Position numbers and translations under genes: made by a program. Below are positions 16,983-25,755 of a DNA stretch of 59,274 nt, piece by piece (the first letter of the stretch is position 1; the number at the start of each line of letters is the position of its first letter). The notes beneath the pieces are model-generated. The model did not search any database, was not told the DNA's origin, and saw nothing but the letters and a program-made list of their open reading frames with translations. The DNA is from an uncultured Oscillospiraceae bacterium (GTDB taxonomy: Bacteria > Bacillota > Clostridia > Oscillospirales > Ruminococcaceae): positions 1 to 59,274 of the forward strand of contig CAJTVI010000009.1 in NCBI GenBank assembly GCA_910579545.1, given 5' to 3'.

Positions 16983-18674
16983 TCAGCCCGGCAGCAGGTA
17001 GACCGGCCCGATAAAGTAATGCTGGAACAGCAGCACCGCCCCCAGCGCCGCAAAGCCGGCCGGGGCCCAAAGCCCCAGCCGCAGCGCAGCCTGCCGGCCG
17101 GTTTCGGCAAGGCGGGGGCGCAGCACATGGCTGAGCAGGGCGGCCAGGAGCACCGTGAGCATTAAAAAAGCGGGCAAAAAGTACCGGGCCTGCAACCCCA
17201 AAATGCGCACCATGCCCACCGGGGTGTAGGTGATGTACATGGCGGTCATGGCGCCGGCCATATACAGCACCGAAAGCCCGCCCAGCCCAAAAGCGGGCAG
17301 GGCCCGCAGGCTGCTTTTTTCGTGCACCGAAAGGGCGGCCGCAAACACCAGCAGCACCGGGCTTAAAAGGTTGATAAGTGGCACGGGCAGGTCCAGCCAG
17401 CCAAAGGTGCCCAGCTGCCCGATGAAAAACAGGTTTTCGTATAGGGTGCCCAGCATCACGGCCAGATACCGCGGCAGGTTGCCCAGGATAAACCGCAGCT
17501 GGCCCAGCTGGTCCACCACCGCCTCGCCCAGCATCCGGTCAAAGGCGGCGGCGGGGTAATTGTACCGGAAGGCCCCGCCGTACCACTCCACAAAAGCGGT
17601 AAGGGCCAGCGCGCCGGCCAGCGCCGCCGCGGCCGCCTGCCACTTTTTCCAGCGGCTTTTCCAGGCCGCGCGGGGCAGGATGAGGGGCAGCGCCACCCAG
17701 AGCAGGTTGAGCCAGGGCTTGGCCGAGTTCATCATCCAAAAGGCAAACAGGAACCAATAGACGTCCCGGTCGGTGATCTCGTCCCGGCAGTAGTAGCTGG
17801 CCACCAGGTAGTAAAAGCCCAGCAGGGTGGCGTCGTAGCTTACGCTGGCCGCCATAAACAGGCTCAGGGGCAGCAGCATCACGGCCAAAAACACCGGCTG
17901 GTACCGCCGGCAGCCGCGCAGCGCCGCCCAGCACAGGGCCGCGTACACCGCAAGGTTTGCCAGCCGCGCGCCATAAAGGCAGCCCAGCGCCCCAAAGCCC
18001 AAAAGCCGCGCAATAAAGATGCCCAGCGCCTGGGGCAAAAAGGGCAGCACCATTACCACGATCGGCTCGTGCAGAGGGTCGGGATCGGGGGCCGCGGGGT
18101 CAAAATAGGCGGCAAAGCTGTCGGCCACGCTCTCCGCCCTTGCCCCCTCGCCCCGCATTTTCAGGGCATAGCCGGCGCTGGAGTAGCTTTTGGGGGTGCC
18201 GGCCTCGTCCTGCCCCAGGGCCACGCTGGTGTGGGCCGACACCCAGGCCCCGGGAAACGCCTGCGCCAGCCGGGCAAGGTCCTGGGGGTAGGTGCGGGCA
18301 TAGTCAAAATCAAGATGCCCCTGGCTGATGGACCAGCTGCGCAAAAAATGGCTGGTCTCGTCCGGGGTTTGAAAGGGCGGGTTTGCAAAGCAGAACAGCG
18401 CCCCGCACACAAGGATGCAGAGCGCCGCGCGGGCGGGCAGGCTGCGCGCAAAGCGCACGGCAGCAAACACCGCCCCATACAGCAGGGTGGCGACGCCCCA
18501 GGCGCAGAGGGTAAGCGGCAGCGCGCCCAGCCGGTTAAATTCGTAAAACACCCGCCAGCCGTACACCAGCGCCGCGCTGCCAAGCAGCGCGGCGGCGTAT
18601 CCGGCAAGCCAGCCGGCCCACGCCGGAAAGCGGCCCGGGCGCGGGGCGGCGGGTTTGGCAAAAAACTGCTTCAT
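16983..18674 (-). CDS. DUF2142-family polytopic membrane protein
   Basis: 563 aa with about 11 membrane segments. The first outer loop carries ANPPFQTPDETSHFLRSW (from about residue 97), the conserved P-D-E-x-x-H-F motif of DUF2142 proteins, which are thought to be GT-C-like enzymes or partners in surface polysaccharide synthesis. Start MKQFFAKPAAPRPGRF is preceded by GAGGTTGCC; a longer N-terminus (96 nt more) is possible but Arg/Pro-rich. Located between the LegB-like gene and the second GT-C module in one leftward operon. The 138-nt stretch after the gene upstream carries a short direct repeat (GCCGCGGCAAAGCGG, twice) and no gene. Confidence 0.82.
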   Translation of the reverse strand: MKQFFAKPAAPRPGRFPAWAGWLAGYAAALLGSAALVYGWRVFYEFNRLGALPLTLCAWGVATLLYGAVFAAVRFARSLPARAALCILVCGALFCFANPPFQTPDETSHFLRSWSISQGHLDFDYARTYPQDLARLAQAFPGAWVSAHTSVALGQDEAGTPKSYSSAGYALKMRGEGARAESVADSFAAYFDPAAPDPDPLHEPIVVMVLPFLPQALGIFIARLLGFGALGCLYGARLANLAVYAALCWAALRGCRRYQPVFLAVMLLPLSLFMAASVSYDATLLGFYYLVASYYCRDEITDRDVYWFLFAFWMMNSAKPWLNLLWVALPLILPRAAWKSRWKKWQAAAAALAGALALTAFVEWYGGAFRYNYPAAAFDRMLGEAVVDQLGQLRFILGNLPRYLAVMLGTLYENLFFIGQLGTFGWLDLPVPLINLLSPVLLVFAAALSVHEKSSLRALPAFGLGGLSVLYMAGAMTAMYITYTPVGMVRILGLQARYFLPAFLMLTVLLAALLSHVLRPRLAETGRQAALRLGLWAPAGFAALGAVLLFQHYFIGPVYLLPG

Positions 18675-18812
18675 GGCAACCTCGATGGGCCTGTGGCCCG
18701 GCCCGTAGTCCGGCGCCGCGGCAAAGCGGGGCCGCGGGCCGGCCCGGCCTGCGGTGTAGGGCCGCGGCAAAGCGGCGCCTGCCGGCGGGGCGGCAAACGC
18801 TTTTGGGCGGCC

Positions 18813-19796
18813 TTACAGATTATAGATGTCCGGCTTATAGCGGTCAAGGTTTTCGCGCAAAAAGGCGATGGTCTCCGAGAGCCCCTGGCTGAAGGTGTAG
18901 GCGGGGGCCCAGCCGGTGAGTTCGCGCAGCTTTTGCGCGCTGCCCAAAAGGCGGTTGACCTCGCTTTTTTGGGGGCGCAGGCGGTCCTCGTCGCAGACCA
19001 CGCGGGCCGAGGGGTTGATCTGGGCGATCAGCTCGGCCGCCAGCTCCCCCACCGAGTGCTCGATGCCGGTGGCGATGTTGACCTCCTGCCCGATGGCCTG
19101 TTCACACCCGGCCAGGGCCATAAAGCCGGCCGCGGTGTCCTTGACATAGTTAAAGTCGCGGGTGGGGGTAAGGCTGCCCAGCCGGATCTCGGTGCGGCCG
19201 GTGAGCAGCTGGGTGATGATGGTGGGGATGACCGCCCGTGCGCTCTGGCGCGGGCCGTAGGTGTTAAAGGGCCGCACAATGGTCACCGGCAGATCAAAGC
19301 TGCGGTAAAAGCTCTCGGCCAGCCGGTCGGCCCCGATCTTGGTGGCCGAATAGGGGCTTTGGCCCTGGTAGGGGTGCTGCTCGTCGATGGGCACATACCG
19401 GGCGGTGCCGTACACCTCGCTGGTGCTGGTGACCAGCAGCCGCCGGGTGCCCACCTGCCGCGCCGCGTTGAGCACGTTGAGGGTGCCCTTGATGTTGGTG
19501 TCCACATAGCTGTCCGGGCTGTGGTAGCTGAAGGGGATGGCGATCAGCGCGGCCAGATGGTAGACCACCTGCTGGCCCTCCATGGCGGTGCGCACCCCAT
19601 TGGGATCCCGGATGTCCCCCATAAACACCTCGATCTCGTTTTTGACCGCGGGATCCAGGGTGTCCAGCCAGCCCCAGGTGCCAAACGAGTTGTAGTAGCA
19701 AAACGCCTTGACCCGCTCGCCCTTTTTGACCAGTTCTTCGGTAAGATGGCTGCCGATAAAGCCGTCGGCCCCGGTAACCAGTACGGTATTGGCCAT
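18813..19796 (-). CDS. legB: NAD-dependent NDP-sugar 4,6-dehydratase (SDR family, LegB-like)
   Basis: 327-aa extended short-chain dehydrogenase. NAD-binding GADGFIGSHLTEEL lies at residues 8-21, TSTSEVYGTA gives the catalytic Ser/Thr region, and SPYSATKIGADRLAES is the Y-x-x-x-K catalytic pair. Later RPFNTYGPRQSARAVIPTI is typical of NDP-hexose dehydratases. In the Leg pathway this enzyme makes the 4-keto-6-deoxy NDP-N-acetylglucosamine used by LegC. Start MANTVLVTGADG is preceded by AAGGAG with 11-nt spacing. It is the first gene of the leftward operon behind a strong promoter at 19871-19899. A UDP-GlcNAc 4,6-dehydratase for another sugar is the alternative. Confidence 0.86.
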   Translation of the reverse strand: MANTVLVTGADGFIGSHLTEELVKKGERVKAFCYYNSFGTWGWLDTLDPAVKNEIEVFMGDIRDPNGVRTAMEGQQVVYHLAALIAIPFSYHSPDSYVDTNIKGTLNVLNAARQVGTRRLLVTSTSEVYGTARYVPIDEQHPYQGQSPYSATKIGADRLAESFYRSFDLPVTIVRPFNTYGPRQSARAVIPTIITQLLTGRTEIRLGSLTPTRDFNYVKDTAAGFMALAGCEQAIGQEVNIATGIEHSVGELAAELIAQINPSARVVCDEDRLRPQKSEVNRLLGSAQKLRELTGWAPAYTFSQGLSETIAFLRENLDRYKPDIYNL

Positions 19797-19870
19797 AAAA
19801 TAAGCCGCTCCTTCGTTTGTTTGGCGGGCCGCACGGCCCGCGGATGTCATTGAACTGTAACTATTTTTCC

Positions 19871-19899
19871 AGTATAATATAAAAAGCGTAAAATTTCAA
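19871..19899 (-). promoter_or_regulatory. Sigma-A-type promoter of the leftward glycan operon
   Basis: On the minus strand TTGAAA (19894-19899), 17-nt spacer and TATACT (19871-19876). About 75 nt upstream of the LegB-like start, in an A/T-rich patch inside very GC-rich DNA. Confidence 0.75.
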
Positions 19900-19957
19900 C
19901 CAAAACTGCCGCCGGGCGGGCCGGACGCGGGTGCCGGACGGGTGCGAAAATGGGCCG

Positions 19958-20018
19958 ATCCAGGGGGCCAAGGCCCCCTGGACCCCCGTTTTGCCGGGCA
20001 AAACCATTTGCCCGGCCA
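19958..20018. repeat. Two adjacent perfect inverted repeats in the divergent intergenic region
   Basis: CCAGGGGGCC-AA-GGCCCCCTGG (19960-19981) is followed 11 nt on by a 10-bp stem with a 4-nt loop, GCCGGGCAAA-ACCA-TTTGCCCGGC (19993-20016). They lie between the two outward promoters in the 448-nt non-coding stretch 19797-20244. No gene is seen in that stretch. They could be operators, a folded leader or remnants of a repeat. Confidence 0.7.
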
Positions 20019-20121
20019 GAAAAAAGCCTTTGCGGCAGCCTGCGTTTTTGCAGCCCGCTCCCCAGCCAAAATCCCCGCCCTCCCCCACGTTGGTCCCTTT
20101 TGTCCCGGGCCGGGCAAAAAC

Positions 20122-20150
20122 TTTACCATTTGGGCAAAATATGATAGAAT
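20122..20150 (+). promoter_or_regulatory. Probable promoter of the rightward glycan operon
   Basis: TTTACC (20122-20127), 17-nt spacer, TAGAAT (20145-20150), in an A/T-rich patch about 95 nt before the MBOAT start. Weaker match to consensus than the opposite promoter. Confidence 0.5.
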
Positions 20151-20244
20151 TATTTAGATATAGCCCTTAACGCCCGCCGCGCCGCCCGCTCTGGGCTGGC
20201 CCGCGGGGCAGGGGGCCATTTTACCACCCGAAAGGAGCCGCCGC

Positions 20245-21777
20245 ATGAGCCTGCAAAGCCTGGGCTATCTTGCCTTTTTGCCGCTTACGGCGGCGGTTTA
20301 CCTGCACCTGCCCCACAAGTGGCAGGCGCCCTTTTTGCTGGGGGCCAGCTGGTGCTTTTACCTGCTGGCCGCGCCGGGCATGTTTTTGGTGCTGCTGGGC
20401 TGCACCCTGCTGCCCTGGCTGTGCGGGCTGGGGCTGTTGGGCCCCCACAAAAAGGCCTGTTTACGGCTGGGGGTGCTGGGCTGCCTTGGCTGCCTTGCGT
20501 TTTTTAAATACGCCGGGCTGCTGGCCGCGCCCCTCTCGGCCTTTTTGGCCCGGGCGGGGCTGGCCGTACAGCTGCCGGCCCTGGCCATGCCGCTGGGCAT
20601 CAGCTTTACCACCTTTGCCTCGATCGGCTATCTGGTGGACGCGGCCCGCGGCGAGGCCGCGCCCGAGCGCAGCTTTGTGCACTATGCCCTTTTTACCAGC
20701 TTGTTTGCCACCATCACGGCCGGGCCGATCTGCCGCGCGCCGGCCCTTTTGCCCCAGCTGCACGCCGAGCACCGGTTCAGCGAGGGCCGCACGGTGCGCG
20801 CGCTGCGGCTGTACGCGCTGGGGCTGTTTAAAAAGGTGGCGGTGGCGGACGTTTTGATGCTGTTTGTGCGCCCGGTATTTTCCAACATTGCCGGCCACGG
20901 CGGCCCGGCCCTGCTGGCGGCGCTTTTGGGCTACACCTTATACCTCTATTTTGATTTTGCCGGCTACTCCGAGATGGCGCGGGCCAGCGGCCTGTTGCTG
21001 GGGCTGGAATTGCCCGAAAACTTTAAAACCCCCTTTTTTGCCGCCAATTTTTCCGGCTTTTGGGCGCGTTGGCACATCAGCCTTTCCAGCTGGCTGCAGG
21101 ACTACCTGTTTACCCCGCTGGTCTGGGCGGACGCCTCCCGCATCCCGCTGCTGGGGCGCAAAATCGGGCGGTTTTCGCCGGTGTTCTGCGTGTTTATCGT
21201 CTTTTTCCTCTCGGGCTTCTGGCACGGCAACACCCTGCCCTTTGTGGTGTGGGGCCTTTTGCAGGGACTTTACCGGGCGGGGGAGGAGCTCTGCCACCGG
21301 TACCTGGGCAAGCCCCGCAAAAAAGCGCCCGCCTATACGGTATGGGCAAAACGGGCCGGTGTATTCGCCTTGTGGGCCTTTGGCATGGCCTTTTTTGCCA
21401 TGGGCTCCGGCATTGGGGCGGACGGCCCGCGCCCGGTGGGCGACGCGCTGGCTTTGCTGGGCGGCATTCTGCGCGGCTGGTCGCTTACGCGGTTTGCGGC
21501 CGAGGCCAGGGCGGCGGTGCTGGCCGGCTTTTACGCAAACGGCCTGATGGCGGCCGCCTGGCTGGCCTTTGCGGCCTTTGGGCTTGTTTTGAGCGTTTGG
21601 ATGGACTGGCAGCGCTTTGCCCGCTGCAAAAGCGCCGGGGCCGAGGAGATGCTGGCCGCCCAGCCCACCCGGCGGCGCTGGGTGCTTTACTACCTGCTGG
21701 TGCTGGGTATTTTTGCGGGGCTGATCATGCAAAACGGCGGGTTTGGCGGGCAGAGCTTTGCCTACGCCGGGTTTTAA
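20245..21777 (+). CDS. MBOAT-family O-acyltransferase (AlgI/DltB-like)
   Basis: 510-aa polytopic membrane acyltransferase. Visible MBOAT features: YFDFAGYSEMARASGLLLG, PENFKTPFFAANFSGFWARWHISLSSWLQDYLF (W-x-R-W-H-I-S-L core), and the catalytic His in FFLSGFWHGNTLPFVVWG. Such proteins move an acyl, usually acetyl, group across the membrane onto a surface polymer together with a DltD/AlgJ-like partner, which is the next gene (21799-22794). ATG is preceded by AAAGGAG with 7-nt spacing. Context suggests O-acetylation of the locus glycan; D-alanylation is unlikely because DltA and DltC are not nearby. Confidence 0.88.
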   Translation: MSLQSLGYLAFLPLTAAVYLHLPHKWQAPFLLGASWCFYLLAAPGMFLVLLGCTLLPWLCGLGLLGPHKKACLRLGVLGCLGCLAFFKYAGLLAAPLSAFLARAGLAVQLPALAMPLGISFTTFASIGYLVDAARGEAAPERSFVHYALFTSLFATITAGPICRAPALLPQLHAEHRFSEGRTVRALRLYALGLFKKVAVADVLMLFVRPVFSNIAGHGGPALLAALLGYTLYLYFDFAGYSEMARASGLLLGLELPENFKTPFFAANFSGFWARWHISLSSWLQDYLFTPLVWADASRIPLLGRKIGRFSPVFCVFIVFFLSGFWHGNTLPFVVWGLLQGLYRAGEELCHRYLGKPRKKAPAYTVWAKRAGVFALWAFGMAFFAMGSGIGADGPRPVGDALALLGGILRGWSLTRFAAEARAAVLAGFYANGLMAAAWLAFAAFGLVLSVWMDWQRFARCKSAGAEEMLAAQPTRRRWVLYYLLVLGIFAGLIMQNGGFGGQSFAYAGF

Positions 21778-21798
21778 GAAAAAAGGAGGGGCGCCGGC

Positions 21799-22794
21799 AT
21801 GAAACACATTACCAAAAAGCTGGCGCTGCTTCTTTTGCCGGTGGCGCTGTATCTGGCGCTGTTTGTGGCCTTTGAGCCCAACAACTATTTTGGCCTGCAC
21901 AAAACCACCAGTTCCAGCGCGCCCATCGCCCTGATCCGGCAGTTCCGGGACGCGCCGGGGGAATATCTGATTTTAGGGGATTCCCGCTTTGCCCAGTTTG
22001 ACCCCGCCCTGATGCAGGCGGCCAGCGGCAGGCAGTGGCAGAACCTCGCCTTTGGCGGGGCGAGCCTCAAAGAAAACCTCGACCTTGCCCAGTACGTGCT
22101 GGATCACGGGCCAGAGGTAAAGGAGATCGTGTTCGGGCTTTCGTTTTACACCCTCAACGCCGGCTACGACACCGACCGGATGGCCGGTCTTGAGGCCACC
22201 CTGCAAAACCCGCTGGCCTACCTGCTGAACCTGGAATACAACATCAACATGCTGGAAAACCTGGCCAAATGGCTGGGCTGGGTGCGCCAGCGGCTGTGCG
22301 GCGAGACCAGCTGGGACTGGGCCGAGGCCCAGCGCGAGCACGAGACCGGGGTCTGGCAGTACCCCGAGGACTACACCGGCCCGGACGGCACCGTGTACCC
22401 GGTGCACACCGCGCTGGCGGTGTACCCGGCGGTGATCGCCCCCAAATGCGAGGGCTGGGCCCTTTCGCCCTGGTTTTGGCAGCTGCCGGCGCTGGCCGAG
22501 GCCTGCAGGGAGCGCGGCATCACCTTTACCGTGGTGCTGGCCCCCATGGCGGACAATGTGCTCAGCGAGATCTGCGAGCCCTACGGCATTGCAGAGGCTA
22601 TGCGCGGCGAGGTGCTGCCCCAGCTTGCGGCCTGGGGGCAGGAATACGGCTTTAGGGTGCTGGACTACGAATGGGCCGACCGGCCGGCGCTGGATAACGA
22701 CACACAATTTTACGACGGCTTCCACCTGGACGTGGTGTACGGCCTGCCCGAGTGGACAAGCACCCTGTTCGGCGCGCTGGCCGGCGGCGCATAG
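21799..22794 (+). CDS. AlgJ/DltD-like SGNH-hydrolase-fold partner of the MBOAT protein
   Basis: 331 aa. One N-terminal membrane anchor (about 8-25), then an exported SGNH-like domain: YLILGDSRFAQFDPAL supplies the G-D-S block with the candidate nucleophile, and YDGFHLDVVYG near the C-terminus supplies the D-x-x-H block. These proteins receive the acyl group from the MBOAT and transfer it to the polymer. Ribosome site AAGGAGGGG precedes the ATG, only 21 nt after the MBOAT stop. A cellulose- or teichoic-acid-modifying role is possible, but the flanking genes favour the nonulosonate glycan. Confidence 0.78.
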   Translation: MKHITKKLALLLLPVALYLALFVAFEPNNYFGLHKTTSSSAPIALIRQFRDAPGEYLILGDSRFAQFDPALMQAASGRQWQNLAFGGASLKENLDLAQYVLDHGPEVKEIVFGLSFYTLNAGYDTDRMAGLEATLQNPLAYLLNLEYNINMLENLAKWLGWVRQRLCGETSWDWAEAQREHETGVWQYPEDYTGPDGTVYPVHTALAVYPAVIAPKCEGWALSPWFWQLPALAEACRERGITFTVVLAPMADNVLSEICEPYGIAEAMRGEVLPQLAAWGQEYGFRVLDYEWADRPALDNDTQFYDGFHLDVVYGLPEWTSTLFGALAGGA

Positions 22795-22910
22795 GCCGGG
22801 CCGGCGCACAGCCCCGCCGCGCGGCGAGGTGCAAAAGCTGAGCCGGGCCGTTGGTTTTGGCAGGAGGCGGCCGCCGCAAACCACAGGCAAGGAGGCGCAT
22901 TTTACAAGCC

Positions 22911-24254
22911 ATGGGCCTTGATTTTTTGATCCTGTACGAGCATCCGGTGCGGGAGTACGAGAGCGACCTTTTGCTCAAACTGGAACTGGAGCGCCGCGGC
23001 TATACCGCCGAGATCCGCCAGCTGCTGGACCGCAAGCGCCTGCGCTATTTTACCTGGAAAAAGCCCCGGGTGCTGGTGGGCAGCTGCATGTACGACAACG
23101 CCGCCATCAACAGCCATGTGTACAACAACATTGGCCGGTGCGATCGGGTGGTCAACCTGCACTGGGAGCAGATGCTGAGCGACACCCAGGAGGAGGGCGA
23201 CTGGTTCAACTTTAAGGGCAACGCCAAAAAGTGCGTGCAGACCTGCTGGGGCGAAAAGACCGCCCAGCGGCTGCGGGCGCACGGGGTGGCCGAGCGCAAC
23301 AGCCCGGTGACCGGCGCGGTGATGATGGACTTTTTGCGCCCGGAGTTTGCGGGCTATTTTGCCGGCAAAGAGGCGCTGTGCCAAAAATACGGGCTGGACC
23401 CGGCCAAGGCCCTGCACCTGTATATCTCCAGCTTTGGCTATGCCAGCATGACCGACGAGGAGGTGCGGGAACTAAGTGAGATGGCCGGCACCGACTTTGC
23501 CGGGTTTGCCGCCGTAAACCGGGACAGCATGGACGAAACCCTGCGCTGGTTTGACCAGTACCTTGCCGCCCACCCGGAGGTGGAGCTTGTTTACCGCCGC
23601 CACCCCAGCGAGTGGAACAGCCACAAGTTAGAGGCGCTGGCCCGGCGGCGCCCGAACTTCCATGTGCTGTTTGAGGGCAGCGTAAAGGAGTGGATCGTGG
23701 CGGCGGATTCCATCAGCATCTGGATGAGCACCGCCATTGCCGAGGTGTACATGGCCGGCAAGAGCTGCCACATCCTGCGGCCGACGCCCATCCCCCACGA
23801 GTACGACCCGGTGATCTACGCCGGGGCGAGGTATGTGACCCATTACGAGGATTTCTGCGCCGCCATGGACGGGCCGGATCAGGGCTTCCCCATTGACCGG
23901 GCGGTGATCGAGGGGTATTTTTCGGCCGGCGAAAAGCCCGCCTACCTGCGCATGGCCGACCTGCTGGAAGAGGTGTGGTGCGAGGAGCCGCGGGATACTC
24001 CCATGGGCGAGGGCTTTTCGCCCCACTTTAACAAGCTCAAGTTTTTGGCGCTTTGGGGGGTGCACATCCTCTTTGCGCTGCGGCTGGAGCCCAAAAGGGC
24101 CTTTTTCTTCTGCCCGCCGCTGGCCCGCTTTGCCCAGCGCATCTACGGCTATGTGCAAAAGGCTTACCTGCCCCGCGCCCAGCGGGAGGCGATGGAGGCC
24201 CGGCTGCGCCCCTATGTGGAAAAGATCGGCCGCGCCCAGGACGCCGGGGGCTGA
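22911..24254 (+). CDS. Surface-carbohydrate glycosyltransferase, GT-B-like (BFO_1060-type)
   Basis: About 447 aa, cytosolic. The N-terminus MGLDFLILYEHPVREYESDLL and motifs VLVGSCMYDNAAINSHVYNN, VNLHWEQM and WGEKTAQRLRAHGV resemble proteins annotated as surface-carbohydrate biosynthesis, a group I recall being named after a Tannerella forsythia protein of a nonulosonate locus. YRRHPSEWNSHKLEAL and SIWMSTAIAEVYMAGKSCHI look like the nucleotide-sugar-binding C-terminal half. It is the only soluble glycosyltransferase of the locus and so the best candidate for using the CMP-nonulosonate. The start at 22911 has GGAGG about 15 nt upstream, which is long; an upstream in-frame start at 22851 is the alternative. 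Confidence 0.7.
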   Translation: MGLDFLILYEHPVREYESDLLLKLELERRGYTAEIRQLLDRKRLRYFTWKKPRVLVGSCMYDNAAINSHVYNNIGRCDRVVNLHWEQMLSDTQEEGDWFNFKGNAKKCVQTCWGEKTAQRLRAHGVAERNSPVTGAVMMDFLRPEFAGYFAGKEALCQKYGLDPAKALHLYISSFGYASMTDEEVRELSEMAGTDFAGFAAVNRDSMDETLRWFDQYLAAHPEVELVYRRHPSEWNSHKLEALARRRPNFHVLFEGSVKEWIVAADSISIWMSTAIAEVYMAGKSCHILRPTPIPHEYDPVIYAGARYVTHYEDFCAAMDGPDQGFPIDRAVIEGYFSAGEKPAYLRMADLLEEVWCEEPRDTPMGEGFSPHFNKLKFLALWGVHILFALRLEPKRAFFFCPPLARFAQRIYGYVQKAYLPRAQREAMEARLRPYVEKIGRAQDAGG

Positions 24255-24424
24255 ACGCGGGGCTAAGGGCAGCCGGGCCGCGGCGCCTGCCGCCCGAGGG
24301 CCATGGGGCCGCCCCGCCCGCCGGGGGCCCTTCCCTTTTTTCGCCGGGGCCGGACGGCCGGCGCAAATTCTTCGGCGCCCTCTCCCCCATTTTGGGGAGC
24401 GGGCCGCCTTTGCAGCGAGGGCTT

Positions 24425-25666
24425 ATGGAAAAACAGCTTGGCAAAAACCTGCTTTTTAACACGGCCGGCAGCTTGGTGTTCTATGTCTGCCAGGCGGCCA
24501 TCAACCTGCTGGTGGTGGCGCTGGCCGGCATCGAGGCCGGCGGGGTGCTGGGGGTGGCCATGACCGCCGCCAACGTGTGCGTGAGCTTTGCCAGCTACGG
24601 CATGCGCACCTTCCAGGTGTCCGACCTTGCCCTCAGCTATGCCGACCGCACCTACCTGCACAGCCGGTACATCACCCTTGCGGCGGCGGGGTTGGGTTGC
24701 CTGTTATTTGCCTTTGTCAACGGCTATTCGGCCCAGCAGCGGTGGGTGATCCTGCTGTTTACCGGCTACCGGCTGGTTGAAAGCTGGAGCGACGTTTGGC
24801 ACGGCTACCTGCAAAAGGCCGAGCGGATGGACCTGGTGGGCATCAGCTTTGGGGTGCGGGGGCTTGCCACCGCCGCCTGCGTGACCGCCGGGCTCTGGCT
24901 GACCAAAAGCCTTGTGCTCACGGTGGGGGCCCTGTTTTTGGCAAACGCTTTGTATGTGCTGGCGGTGGATATCCCGCTGGCCCGCCGGTATGCCGACCTT
25001 GCCCGGCGCACCGGCGGCGGGGTGTGGGCGCTGCTGGCCGAATGCCTGCCGCTGGCGGTGTACGCCAGCCTGAACACGGCCATTGGCTCGGCGCCGCGCT
25101 ACTACTGCGAGCGGCTGCTGGGCGAAACGGCGCTGGGCTGCTTTAACAGCGTGTTTGTGCCGGTGCTGGTACTGCAGGTGGGGGCGGTGTATCTGTTTGT
25201 GCCCTTTATCACCCGGTTTTCGCGTTTGTGGAGCGGCCGCGAGCGGGCCGGCTTTTTTGCCGGGCTGCGCTGGCTTTTTGCCGGGCTGGGGGCGCTTTGG
25301 GCGGCGGGGGCCGCCGGGGTGGCCCTGCTGGGCGGCTGGGGGCTGCGGCTGCTCTACCCCAACCGGCCCGAGGTGTGGGCCTGGGCCGGCCTTTTGCAGC
25401 CGCTGGTGCTCTGCTGCGTACTCACCGTGCTGGCCACCGCCCTGTGCAACCTGCTGATCATTGCCCGGGGGATGCGGGGGCTGATCCTGGGCAACCTGGC
25501 CGGGCTGTGCGCCGCGCTGCTCTGTTCGCCCGGCCTGATCGGGCGGTGGGGCCTTTACGGCGCGGCCTTTGCCACCATGGCCGGCCTTGGCGTGCAGAGC
25601 GCCTGCCTGCTTGCCGCCCTTTTGGGGCGCTGCAAAGCCCGGTTTGCGCCCCCCGGCGCGGGGTGA
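24425..25666 (+). CDS. Wzx-like lipid-linked oligosaccharide flippase (MOP superfamily)
   Basis: 413 aa with about 11-12 membrane segments. It begins MEKQLGKNLLFNTAGSLVFYVCQAAINLLVV, the usual first two helices of polysaccharide-export flippases, and shows the family habit of paired helices without charged soluble domains. Length fits Wzx. Predicted to move the undecaprenyl-linked glycan to the outer face, where the GT-C-like and MBOAT proteins act. The ribosome site is weak (GCGAGGGCTT). The 170 nt before it are GC-rich, with no gene or clear promoter. Confidence 0.8.
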   Translation: MEKQLGKNLLFNTAGSLVFYVCQAAINLLVVALAGIEAGGVLGVAMTAANVCVSFASYGMRTFQVSDLALSYADRTYLHSRYITLAAAGLGCLLFAFVNGYSAQQRWVILLFTGYRLVESWSDVWHGYLQKAERMDLVGISFGVRGLATAACVTAGLWLTKSLVLTVGALFLANALYVLAVDIPLARRYADLARRTGGGVWALLAECLPLAVYASLNTAIGSAPRYYCERLLGETALGCFNSVFVPVLVLQVGAVYLFVPFITRFSRLWSGRERAGFFAGLRWLFAGLGALWAAGAAGVALLGGWGLRLLYPNRPEVWAWAGLLQPLVLCCVLTVLATALCNLLIIARGMRGLILGNLAGLCAALLCSPGLIGRWGLYGAAFATMAGLGVQSACLLAALLGRCKARFAPPGAG

Positions 25667-25755
25667 GCCGTTGATCCTGCCGTACCGGCCCCGGCGCAGA
25701 GCGCTTTGGGGCTGCCATAAAAAACCTTGCTGTAACGCCGAAAGGAGTAGTTCTT

